A stretch of DNA of 64,000 bases from DAOTXR01 sp034435375 (GTDB lineage: Bacteria > Chloroflexota > Anaerolineae > Aggregatilineales > UBA3940): the NCBI GenBank assembly GCA_034435375.1, contig DAOTXR010000086.1, forward strand, positions 62,001 through 126,000. Reading direction: 5' to 3'. The position numbers and the translations under genes were made by a program. Positions 17,746 to 24,774 of this stretch are shown here, piece after piece. The first letter of the stretch is position 1, and every line of letters starts with the position of its first letter. The notes under the pieces were generated by a model. The model was given only the letters and a program-made list of their open reading frames with translations. It had not been told where the DNA came from and searched no databases.

Positions 17746-19176
17746 CTACTCGAGCCGGACGCGCGGGTTCAGCAGCGCATAGGACAGGTCTACCAACAGG
17801 TTGATCATCACGAACATGAACGCCACAATCAGCGTTACCGACTGGATGATCGGATACTCGCGTTTGAGGATCGAGTCGAACACCCACCGTCCAATCCCTG
17901 GCCACGTGAAGATCGACTCGGTGAGCACTGCGCCGCTGAGCAGCACGCCGAGTTGCAGGCCCACCACTGTCACTACCGGCAGCAGCGCGTTGCGCAACGC
18001 GTGTTTGTTGATCACCACCCGCTCGACCAGACCTTTGGCCCGCGCTGTACGCACATAGTCCTGGCCCAGCACCTCCAGCATCGACGACCGGGTGATACGC
18101 GCGATGATCGACACCGGAATCGAGCTGAGCACAACCGAGGGCATCAACAGATGCTTGAGCGCATCCCAGAAGGCCGGCCAGTTGCCCTGCACCAGGGCGT
18201 CGAGCGTATAGATCCCCGTGATCGGCTCCAGGTCGGTAGCCAGGTCCAGCCGCCCCACCATCGGCAGGATGCCTAGCACGATGCTGAACAGGTAGATCAT
18301 CATCAGCCCCAGCCAGAAGATCGGCAGCGACACGCCAATCAGGGCGCCCGCCATGCTGACCGTGTCGATCAGCGAGTTGCGGTAGATGGCAGACAGGATG
18401 CCAATCGGCACCCCCATGAGCACCGCCAGCGTCAGCGCATACACCGACAGCTCGATGGTGGCCGGCAGGCGAAGGCGAAGCTGAGCTGCGATGGGAATGT
18501 TGCCCTGGATCGAGTTGCCCAGATCGCCCGACAGAACGCGGCCCATGTAAATAAAATATTGGCTGTCGAAGGGCCGTACCGTGATCTTAAGCTGATCCTC
18601 TGGAATCCACCCCACCTGCCGCGACAACTCCCGGCTCCACGACACCTGATACCAGCCCTCTTCGCCGGAGGCAATCACCGTCAGATCAGCAACTTCAATA
18701 GACCCCAGGCGCTTCGCCCCGCGTTCCTTCGGCTCATCAAAAGCACGCAGACGCTCCTCGCTGAAGGTCACTGCTCCATACTCGTCCATCGTCGCTGCCG
18801 GGTCCTGCACCCACCCCTGCATCTCCTCACGCTCAATATCGACGACCTTCACCCAACCCTCTTCACGCCCGATGACCGAGAACAGGACCCCTGGCCTGAC
18901 CTCTCCAGCCACCTCCTGGCCTCTGGGCGTTTCAAAGATCGGAGCGTTCTCCTCCCCGATCAGCATCGCCTCGCTGCCCTGGAAGTTGAGAAACAGCGGC
19001 TTGTTCAGCCCCAGCCGCTCACGGATCGCCGCCACATTCTCCTCAGAGGCACGCTCGCCCAACAGCGTGATGGCCGGGTCGCCCGGAATGAGATGAATAA
19101 ACAGGAATACAAGGATAGAGACCCCCAACAGGACCGGAATGGCTTCCAGTAACCGTCGAATGGCATATGTCGTCAT
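17746..19176 (-). CDS. Dipeptide ABC transporter permease, DppB type, with inserted SH3-like repeats
   Basis: This 476-residue permease is about 140 residues longer than normal DppB. The first span (IPVLLGVSILVFLFIHLIPG) and the C-terminal domain (EVLGQDYVRTARAKGL, VLTESIFTWPGIGRWV) are ordinary. The family text is interrupted after LGLNKPLFLNF (residue 65) and resumes at QYFIYMGRVLSGDLGNS (about 206). The insert lies in the first extracytoplasmic loop and holds two bacterial-SH3-like units (about 84-125 and 155-199), each with GW(V/Y)xV and a closing GW. GAGGAGATCACT precedes the ATG. Its partners are DppC just downstream and the unusual binding protein upstream. Confidence 0.9.
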   Translation of the reverse strand: MTTYAIRRLLEAIPVLLGVSILVFLFIHLIPGDPAITLLGERASEENVAAIRERLGLNKPLFLNFQGSEAMLIGEENAPIFETPRGQEVAGEVRPGVLFSVIGREEGWVKVVDIEREEMQGWVQDPAATMDEYGAVTFSEERLRAFDEPKERGAKRLGSIEVADLTVIASGEEGWYQVSWSRELSRQVGWIPEDQLKITVRPFDSQYFIYMGRVLSGDLGNSIQGNIPIAAQLRLRLPATIELSVYALTLAVLMGVPIGILSAIYRNSLIDTVSMAGALIGVSLPIFWLGLMMIYLFSIVLGILPMVGRLDLATDLEPITGIYTLDALVQGNWPAFWDALKHLLMPSVVLSSIPVSIIARITRSSMLEVLGQDYVRTARAKGLVERVVINKHALRNALLPVVTVVGLQLGVLLSGAVLTESIFTWPGIGRWVFDSILKREYPIIQSVTLIVAFMFVMINLLVDLSYALLNPRVRLE

Positions 19177-19334
19177 AGTGATCTCCTCGACGGAATGTTC
19201 GTCAGCCAGCAGGCGGCGCGCCTGCCTGAGCCAGCAGGATCGATCTGTTCCCTACTCGACAGGTGCGGGGCGATCCCCCGATTCTAGTCCAGATGATGGC
19301 CACTGAGCAGCTCTGGATGGCTTATTTTACCGTT

Positions 19335-20129
19335 TCATCCACTGCCTGGGTAATTGGCTTCTGCCGCCAGCAGCGCATCGAGACCCATCTCGATTGGGAT
19401 GCCTCGCGCTGCCGCCCACTGCTCCACCCCGCTCCATAGCCCATCGACCAGCGCTGCGATCCGCGCGGGGTCCTCAAGCTGGCCTGCCATCACTGCCCGG
19501 CACAGGTCGTCGTAGCCGCCCGGACGGCCTGGCAGCTTCAACGACTCCTCCAGCATCCACGCCGAGCCACTGTACAGGTGTCGCCGATCCAGCCCGATCA
19601 AGAACGCGCCATAACGGATCAGATCGACCGCCAGCGTGGGCAGGTAGGTGTCGTTGCCCGCCGCTCGTGCATTGCGCACCTTGCCAACTACTTCGTACAC
19701 CTCGCCCACAATCGTCATGCCGATCAACTGCCGGAAAGCCTGGTCAGGATGATCAAGCACGGCGACGCGCAATCGCTCAAAGAAGCCAGTCGGATCGTAG
19801 AGGGGCATCACCTCAACATACGAGCGATGCGTCAACGGCCAGTCCAGATCGAGCGTGCGCGCCCGCGCCAACATGACATCCTGGCTGTACACGTCCACCT
19901 CGGCCTTCCACGGCCCGGCAGACCATTCGTGGCTGACCTCGAAATCTGCGCCATGCAGCACGCAGTGCATCTCAATGTCCGAGTAGGGACCGTCGGCTCC
20001 GCGGGCCACCGAACCATACAGCCCGATAGCTAACACTCGCTCGCCATAGTGCTGATGGATGCGGTCAGCGATGGCGAGAGCCGTCTCGAACCGCTGGCCG
20101 CGCTCGATAGGCTGTGGACCACCTGGCAT
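19335..20129 (-). CDS. Kanamycin nucleotidyltransferase (ANT(4')-like) homologue
   Basis: The 264-residue product matches the KNTase fold along its full length (family about 253). The nucleotidyltransferase motif is GLYGSVARG then DGPYSDIEM, with metal ligands Asp51 and Glu53. SHEW, WPLTH, a Glu (Glu146) matching the catalytic base of the staphylococcal enzyme, GYDDLCRAVMAGQL and a C-terminal helical domain follow. Known relatives adenylylate aminoglycosides at O4'. AGGAAG before the ATG at 20,129 fixes the start; a longer in-frame ATG lacks a site. It lies inside a peptide-importer cluster, an unusual place for a resistance enzyme. The real substrate could be another amino-sugar. Confidence 0.85.
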   Translation of the reverse strand: MPGGPQPIERGQRFETALAIADRIHQHYGERVLAIGLYGSVARGADGPYSDIEMHCVLHGADFEVSHEWSAGPWKAEVDVYSQDVMLARARTLDLDWPLTHRSYVEVMPLYDPTGFFERLRVAVLDHPDQAFRQLIGMTIVGEVYEVVGKVRNARAAGNDTYLPTLAVDLIRYGAFLIGLDRRHLYSGSAWMLEESLKLPGRPGGYDDLCRAVMAGQLEDPARIAALVDGLWSGVEQWAAARGIPIEMGLDALLAAEANYPGSG

Positions 20130-20275
20130 CTTCGATCTTCCTGTCGTCCAGCGTGGCTGCTGGGGCAAAGATCAGGCCCCGGTCCAGGGTATCCGAACCG
20201 GGGCCTGCCATTACCACCCGCCTGGGACCCACTCAGATCCAGCAGAGGCAAAGCCCCGCCCCTGCTGATTCATGC

Positions 20276-22036
20276 TCAGTCGTCTGTAATGATGATGTTG
20301 TTGTTCTCGTCTACCGGGTAGACGGTCACCTCAGAGATGCCATCGGGGAAGCCAGCCTCAGCCAGCAACTCCCTGGCGCGATCCGGGTTGTACTCAAAGC
20401 CAGGCAGGGCCTCTTCGTCGTGCCCGATTTGCCCTGGCGGCAGCCACTGGTTGGCCACGATCCCAGCCCCGCCGAAGAAGGCGTCGGCAATCGCCTGGCG
20501 GTTGATGGCCAGCGCAATCGCCTCACGGACGCGCGGATCGCGCAGTTCCTTGACGCGCCAGTTGAAGGCCAGGTAGCCATTCACCAGCGGTGGGCGGCGC
20601 AGAATCTGGATGTCCGGATTGCCTTCGACAGCCTCGATGTCCTCAGGCGTCGCGCCAAAGTAAGCATCGATCTCACCAGCCTGCAGCGCAGCGAAGCGGG
20701 CTGCCGGGTCCACGATGGGACGGATCACGATCTCTTCGACGTTGCCGACCACCTCACCCCACCAGTCGGGGTAGCGCTGGAGGGTGATGTGATCGCCGGA
20801 TACCCACTCGACAAACTCGAACGGCCCCGTGCAGACATATCCCACGTCGGGTGTGCCGTAGTCCGCACCGTACTCCTGGATGGCCGTCGGGCTATGGATG
20901 GTGAACATCGTCATCGCCAGGTTGGGCAGCACGGTGGTGACTTCGGAGAACGTGAACTTGACGGTGTATTCATCCACAGCCTCAACGCTGGTGATGATCG
21001 AGGCATCGTCAAAGCCACCCCACATGGCCTCGTAATACTCGAAGACCTGCTCCGGGAAGTGGTACGGGTCGGTGGTATTCTTCCAGCGGTTAAAGTTGAA
21101 CACAACCGCCTCGGCGTTGAAGGGCGTCCCGTCGTGGAACGTCACGCCCTCGCGCAGCTTGAAGGTCCAGGTGAGGCTATCTTCGCTGATATCCCAGCTC
21201 TCGGCCAACACCGGGATGGGGTTGGTCGTGCCTGGGTCCCAACCCACCAGGCCCTCGCAGCCCTGACCGATCACGCGGAACGACTCGCCATCGGTCACAA
21301 TTGCGGAGTCGAGCTGAACAGCATCGCCCTGGGCGCCAAAGACAAACGTCTTCTCTTCCTTGTCCAGGGTGAGGATGTCGAAGCGCTCGTCCCCGGTAGC
21401 GCTGGGCTTGAAGTTTTGGACATAGCTGCGGACCAGGTTAGCCGGGCTGTTGTACATCAGCCACACACGAGCCGCGTCCTCGAATAGCAGCCGCTCGGCC
21501 TCAACATACAGCGGCGCACGCTCCGCCGGGTCGGTCAGTTGGCGAGCCTGCACCAGCAGCGCGGCGACCTCGGCATTCTGGTAGAAGCCCTCACGGGCAA
21601 TCGGCTGATCGGCTCCAGCAAAGAAGTACCCCAGGAAGTTGTCGGGGTCGCCGTTATCTCCTGTCCAGCCCAGGAAGTACAGACCGGTCAGGCGGCCATT
21701 GCGCCGTTCATCCAAGTACACGGTCCAGTCGCCCAGGCTGACCAGCTCGGTTTGGATGCCGACGGCTGCCAAGTCGGCGGCCACCGCCTGCGCCACGCCC
21801 TCCGCATCCGGCATATACGGACGGGTCACAGGCATCACATACAGCGGCAGGACCATCTTCTCAGCCTGCGGCCCTTCGGGCATCGGCTCGGCAGTTGGCT
21901 CTGGAATCTCTGTCGGCTCCTCCGTCGGTTCCTCCATCGGCTGTTCTTCTTCAGGCGTCGGAGTAGCAGCCTGGCAGCCAACCAGGATCAACGACAGCAG
22001 CACGAGCAGCACTGCAATGTGGCGAAACGTCCTCAT
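20276..22036 (-). CDS. Peptide-binding lipoprotein (SBP_bac_5 family), apparently circularly permuted
   Basis: The 586-residue lipoprotein has a signal peptide with lipobox LVGC (Cys21) and a Glu/Pro/Thr linker (22-58). The next block, about 60-225 (MPVTRPYMPDAEG, LGWTGDNGDPDNFL, then a helical end), matches the segment normally at the C-terminus of DppA-like proteins. The normal N-terminus then begins at about 230 (TFVFGAQGDAVQLDSA) and runs through LTWTFKLREGVTFHDG and DPRVREAIALAINRQAI to LLAEAGFPDG (about 557-566), followed by a short unique tail. The order is therefore C-part then N-part in one open frame. GGAGGAGG precedes the ATG. It should feed the DppB and DppC permeases downstream. 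Confidence 0.88.
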   Translation of the reverse strand: MRTFRHIAVLLVLLSLILVGCQAATPTPEEEQPMEEPTEEPTEIPEPTAEPMPEGPQAEKMVLPLYVMPVTRPYMPDAEGVAQAVAADLAAVGIQTELVSLGDWTVYLDERRNGRLTGLYFLGWTGDNGDPDNFLGYFFAGADQPIAREGFYQNAEVAALLVQARQLTDPAERAPLYVEAERLLFEDAARVWLMYNSPANLVRSYVQNFKPSATGDERFDILTLDKEEKTFVFGAQGDAVQLDSAIVTDGESFRVIGQGCEGLVGWDPGTTNPIPVLAESWDISEDSLTWTFKLREGVTFHDGTPFNAEAVVFNFNRWKNTTDPYHFPEQVFEYYEAMWGGFDDASIITSVEAVDEYTVKFTFSEVTTVLPNLAMTMFTIHSPTAIQEYGADYGTPDVGYVCTGPFEFVEWVSGDHITLQRYPDWWGEVVGNVEEIVIRPIVDPAARFAALQAGEIDAYFGATPEDIEAVEGNPDIQILRRPPLVNGYLAFNWRVKELRDPRVREAIALAINRQAIADAFFGGAGIVANQWLPPGQIGHDEEALPGFEYNPDRARELLAEAGFPDGISEVTVYPVDENNNIIITDD

Positions 22037-22377
22037 GGTGAATTCCTCCTCCTGAAATCACATTGAGTCAATGCTTACGCTTCTTCACCGTGTGGACAAG
22101 CTGCGATAGTTTCCCCCCTTGTGTTGTACAATGTCAGTTGGGTTTGACAACCCTGGTGGCAGGTAGTAGGCGAATATAATACCGCCATAGGGCAAAAGTA
22201 GGCAAAAAGTCATGCAAGGGCTTCCAGAACCGCTTGAGAGTCCGGCGCGCGCCCCCGAACGTTGAAATGCCCTCTCCCGCTCTCTATAATCAACCTTGGC
22301 CAACTGAGCCTGACTGAGCGTTAGCCCGAGGCGTCTTCGGCCAAACCCTGATTTCATACACCCACAGAGAGGTTCCA
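22037..22377. promoter_or_regulatory. Divergent intergenic region upstream of the permuted binding protein
   Basis: This 341-bp region holds the minus-strand promoter listed separately and a plus-strand TATAAT (22,175-22,180) about 195 nt before the next plus gene. A short direct repeat (GCAAAAGTAG / GCAAAAAGTC, near 22,192-22,212) is also visible. Confidence 0.4.
22123..22150 (-). promoter_or_regulatory. Putative sigma-70-type promoter of the peptide importer
   Basis: On the minus strand TTGTCA (22,150-22,145) and TACAAC (22,128-22,123) are separated by 16 nt, about 85 nt upstream of the binding-protein ATG. Confidence 0.5.
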
Positions 22378-22812
22378 ATGCTGATTTTGCAGGGCATTCA
22401 CTCGCTGCTGCGCTGGTTGGTAGTCCTGGCCGCCCTGATAACCATCGCCAAGCTGGCGATGGGCCTGCTGCGCCAAAGCGACTTCGATCGGGCTAGCCGC
22501 GCCCTTGTGGCTGCCTTTGGCGGCCTCATGGACCTCCAGGCGCTATTGGGCCTGGTCCTCCTCATTTGGAAGGGCCTGATCGAAGGCAATCTGTTCAACT
22601 TCGCCGACGCCCTGGCTCGTTCCCGCTGGGAACACCTGCTGGTGATGCTCGTCGCCGTGGTGGCGGCTCACCTGCCCACCCGTTGGAAGGATAAACCTGC
22701 CCCCCTGCGCACGCGCAACACGCTGATCGCGGTGGTGGTCTCGCTGGCGCTGGTCGTGGTAGGGGTCTTTACGCTGATCGGCAACCGCTGGATCCCGCGC
22801 TGGCCGTTCTGA
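22378..22812 (+). CDS. Conserved four-span membrane protein, unknown function
   Basis: The 144-residue protein has four predicted membrane helices and begins MLILQGIHSLLRWLVVLAAL. The HSxLRW start and a second-helix acidic residue in GGLMDLQALLGLVLLIW recall small cytochrome-b-like or DoxX-sized membrane proteins, but no haem-ligand set can be assigned. A His in RSRWEHLLVMLVAVVAAHLP is conserved in similar proteins as I remember them, not checked. AGAGAGG before the ATG supports the start. It is a single gene, divergent from the peptide importer and followed by a strong hairpin. Confidence 0.7.
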   Translation: MLILQGIHSLLRWLVVLAALITIAKLAMGLLRQSDFDRASRALVAAFGGLMDLQALLGLVLLIWKGLIEGNLFNFADALARSRWEHLLVMLVAVVAAHLPTRWKDKPAPLRTRNTLIAVVVSLALVVVGVFTLIGNRWIPRWPF

Positions 22813-22849
22813 GGTCGTCGCCGCCATGTCGTGAGAGGGGACACAAACC

Positions 22850-22893
22850 GTCGGAGCGACCCTGGTGAGCAGCAATCCCAGTGTCGCTCCGAC
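22850..22893 (+). terminator. Strong hairpin after the small membrane protein gene
   Basis: Eleven paired bases (22,850-22,860 with 22,883-22,893) plus an inner 4-bp helix (22,862-22,865 with 22,878-22,881) lie 38 nt after the stop. No T-run follows, so this is terminator-like rather than canonical. Confidence 0.5.
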
Positions 22894-22949
22894 TTACTCC
22901 CGGCCTCGCGTCAAGCCAGGCTGACGCTAGCACCACCCCTTTAGCCATG

Positions 22950-22978
22950 AAGCAAAACGCCTCGTTCGCCGAGGCGTT
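22950..22978 (-). terminator. Probable intrinsic terminator, minus strand
   Basis: A 9-bp stem (AACGCCTCG with CGAGGCGTT, 5-nt loop) is followed on the minus strand by TTTTGCTTC. It lies about 275 nt beyond the DNA methylase stop. Confidence 0.5.
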
Positions 22979-23081
22979 CGCAATGCGTGGGCAGGCCTCC
23001 GACCTCATTCGCTGAAAGGACCCTGCGCTACTACTCACCCACAACCCGTCAAACTACCTATACACTCCCCTGTCGTGCGTC

Positions 23082-23161
23082 GCAGGCTCCGCCACAACCA
23101 ACTTGCCAACCCAATTCCGTACCCATAAATCTCTACCATGTAAGACCTTGGCGGAGCCTGC
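23082..23161. repeat. 13-bp perfect inverted repeat with 54-nt spacer
   Basis: GCAGGCTCCGCCA (23,082-23,094) and its exact complement (23,149-23,161) bracket an AT/C-rich spacer with no gene. It could be a long hairpin, a small-RNA or a relic of a small mobile element. Confidence 0.5.
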
Positions 23162-23253
23162 CACACCGCATTGCATCTTTAGCGTACCATACCCTCACAG
23201 CCGGTGCTGGTCGCCCGGCTCACAGCCACCTGACCGTTACCTGTCTGGCGCTG

Positions 23254-24141
23254 TCAGGTTGGCATGGCCTCGCTGTAGTTCCTCACCACCAACTCGCTGA
23301 TCGCTCCCCGTCGTTCGGCCCGTGAGTTGATGCGCCGCCGGGCCTGCACCCGCTCAATGGAAAACCCAGCATACAGCGCATGCACCAGCGGGTGATCTGA
23401 GTTGCTGAGCATCACCCGGCAACCACGCGCATCCAGCGCCCGGAACGTCTCCGCCAGGGCCTGCTGCTCCTCGACGCCGAAACCGTTGGCATCGTAGCTG
23501 GTGAAATTCGACGTGGCATTCAGCGGCACGTAAGGCGGATCAAAGTACACAAAGTCGCCCGATCCGGCCTCTCGCACGGCCTCATCGAATCGACAGACGC
23601 GCACCTCAACGCCTTGCAGCGCCGCCGACGCAGCTCGCAGCAGGTGAGCATGGAGGATGGTGGGGTTCCTGTAGCGACCCATCGGCACGTTGAAGTGCCC
23701 CTGGCGGTTGACCCGCCACAGCCCATTGTAGCAGGTGCGATTAAGGTAGATCAGGCGGGCGGCCCGCGCCACCGGATCAAAGGCATCAGGCCATCCCGGT
23801 TCACGGTCCAGCCCACGCACAGCGGCAAAGTGCTCGCGGTTGTGACGGCGGGCGTGCTCCTCCAGACGCTCGATCAGGTCGTTCACGCAGTCGCGGACGA
23901 CGACATAAGCATTGATCAGCTCTGCGTTGACATCCGACAGGCAGTATCGCTGGGCAAAGTCACGCCCACGCAGGTGAAAGAACACCGCGCCGCTGCCTAC
24001 AAACGGCTCATAGGCGGTGCCAGCCCGCCCGGTGGGGAACAGCGGATCATACTGGGGCAGTAAATCTCCTTTGCCGCCCGCCCACTTAAGGAACGGCGCG
24101 GCGCAGACAGACGCCAGTGGCACGCTTGAATGTCCGGGCAC
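23254..24141 (-). CDS. DNA adenine methylase, Dam/D12 class
   Basis: The 295-residue enzyme methylates adenine N6. It has the D12-class order: FLKWAGGKGDLLPQ (SAM site), FVGSGAVFFHL, LSDVNAELINAY, NRTCYNGLWRVN, catalytic DPPY in FVYFDPPYVP, and LSNSDHPLV. The length is close to E. coli Dam (278). The GTG start is preceded by GAGGAGG. There is no restriction endonuclease gene beside it, so it looks like an orphan methylase, perhaps regulatory; GATC is the likely target by family but is unproven. It is flanked by a terminator-bearing intergenic stretch and a small membrane protein gene. Confidence 0.88.
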   Translation of the reverse strand: MPGHSSVPLASVCAAPFLKWAGGKGDLLPQYDPLFPTGRAGTAYEPFVGSGAVFFHLRGRDFAQRYCLSDVNAELINAYVVVRDCVNDLIERLEEHARRHNREHFAAVRGLDREPGWPDAFDPVARAARLIYLNRTCYNGLWRVNRQGHFNVPMGRYRNPTILHAHLLRAASAALQGVEVRVCRFDEAVREAGSGDFVYFDPPYVPLNATSNFTSYDANGFGVEEQQALAETFRALDARGCRVMLSNSDHPLVHALYAGFSIERVQARRRINSRAERRGAISELVVRNYSEAMPT

Positions 24142-24294
24142 GGCGCCTCCTCAGTTATCGCCCATAATACCTGAAACCGCGCCTGCACGTCATCTCCATC
24201 CCAGACACAACGACAGGAGCGAGTCTTACCTCTGCTCCTGCCGTACACGAACGCGACACTGTATCTGGGGCGAGAGTCTGCTGTCTCCTATTCC

Positions 24295-24510
24295 CTACTT
24301 CAGCTCAATCGTTGACCACGCCCAGCGCAGACGGCGCAGCGCGTAGGCCAGCCCTTCACGCCCCTTCTCAATCACGTAGTTAGCCGGTTCGATCAATTGG
24401 GCCGCCAGCAGAGCGAACAGCAGCACCACAACGATCAGCGGACGAACCAACAGCACCGCTACGCCGCGTGTCGCGTGCTCTGCCAGCACCGACTTGTCTG
24501 GTGCGCTCAT
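24295..24510 (-). CDS. Small single-span membrane protein, unknown function
   Basis: This 71-residue product starts MSAPDKSVLAEHATRG and contains one membrane helix (VAVLLVRPLIVVVLLFALLA). A short amphipathic, Arg-rich tail follows (EKGREGLAYALRRLRWAWS). AGGAG stands 4 nt before the ATG at 24,510. A longer open frame to 24,759 exists, but its extra part has no site and overlaps an AT-rich palindrome. It lies downstream of the SH3-amidase in the same direction. No family is recognised. Confidence 0.6.
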   Translation of the reverse strand: MSAPDKSVLAEHATRGVAVLLVRPLIVVVLLFALLAAQLIEPANYVIEKGREGLAYALRRLRWAWSTIELK

Positions 24511-24653
24511 TACTCCTACCCTCCCTCTGCTTAGGTCTTTTGTAAGTCTGTTTATCCTGTACGCGCGGCGGGCCTGAAAGTTGCCGTTGGTGGATGCCCC
24601 TGCCCTGTGCGCCGCGCTCAGAGATAAACACTGCCCGCGCCCCGTTATGCTTT

Positions 24654-24682
24654 TGTTACAATTGTCTTTATATATTGTAACA
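24654..24682. promoter_or_regulatory. AT-rich perfect 9-bp inverted repeat
   Basis: TGTTACAAT (24,654-24,662) and ATTGTAACA (24,674-24,682) are separated by an AT-rich 11-nt spacer in the gap between the amidase stop and the small membrane protein start. Symmetry and spacing suit a dimeric repressor site; it also forms a hairpin. Confidence 0.5.
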
Positions 24683-24774
24683 GGAAAATATAAGAAAAGT
24701 GTCGGAGATTCCCAAGAACAGAACAAGCGGAGAAGCAAGGTGTCCCCTGCCTCTCCCATTCTCCCAGACCAGGG

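Larger units (their letters stand above)
22813..23253. other. Gene-free stretch with hairpins and a long inverted repeat
   Basis: No coding frame here has a ribosome-binding site or recognisable protein. The region contains two hairpins (22,850-22,893 and 22,956-22,978) and a 13-bp inverted repeat (23,082-23,161), listed separately. The part from 23,020 to 23,200 is noticeably poorer in G and richer in C, A and T than the neighbouring genes. Confidence 0.6.

Noticed and set aside
20114..21487. 457-codon open frame on the plus strand opposite the binding-protein gene
   Set aside because: It lacks a ribosome-binding site and family signature and mirrors the GC-rich binding-protein gene. Long antisense frames of this kind occur opposite many genes here.
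22144..22180. Perfect TTGACA and perfect TATAAT on the plus strand
   Set aside because: The spacing is 25 nt, too long for a normal sigma-70 promoter; TTGACA overlaps the minus-strand -35 instead.
24511..24759. N-terminal extension of the small membrane protein
   Set aside because: The extension spans an AT-rich palindrome and has no ribosome-binding site, whereas AGGAG precedes the ATG at 24,510.
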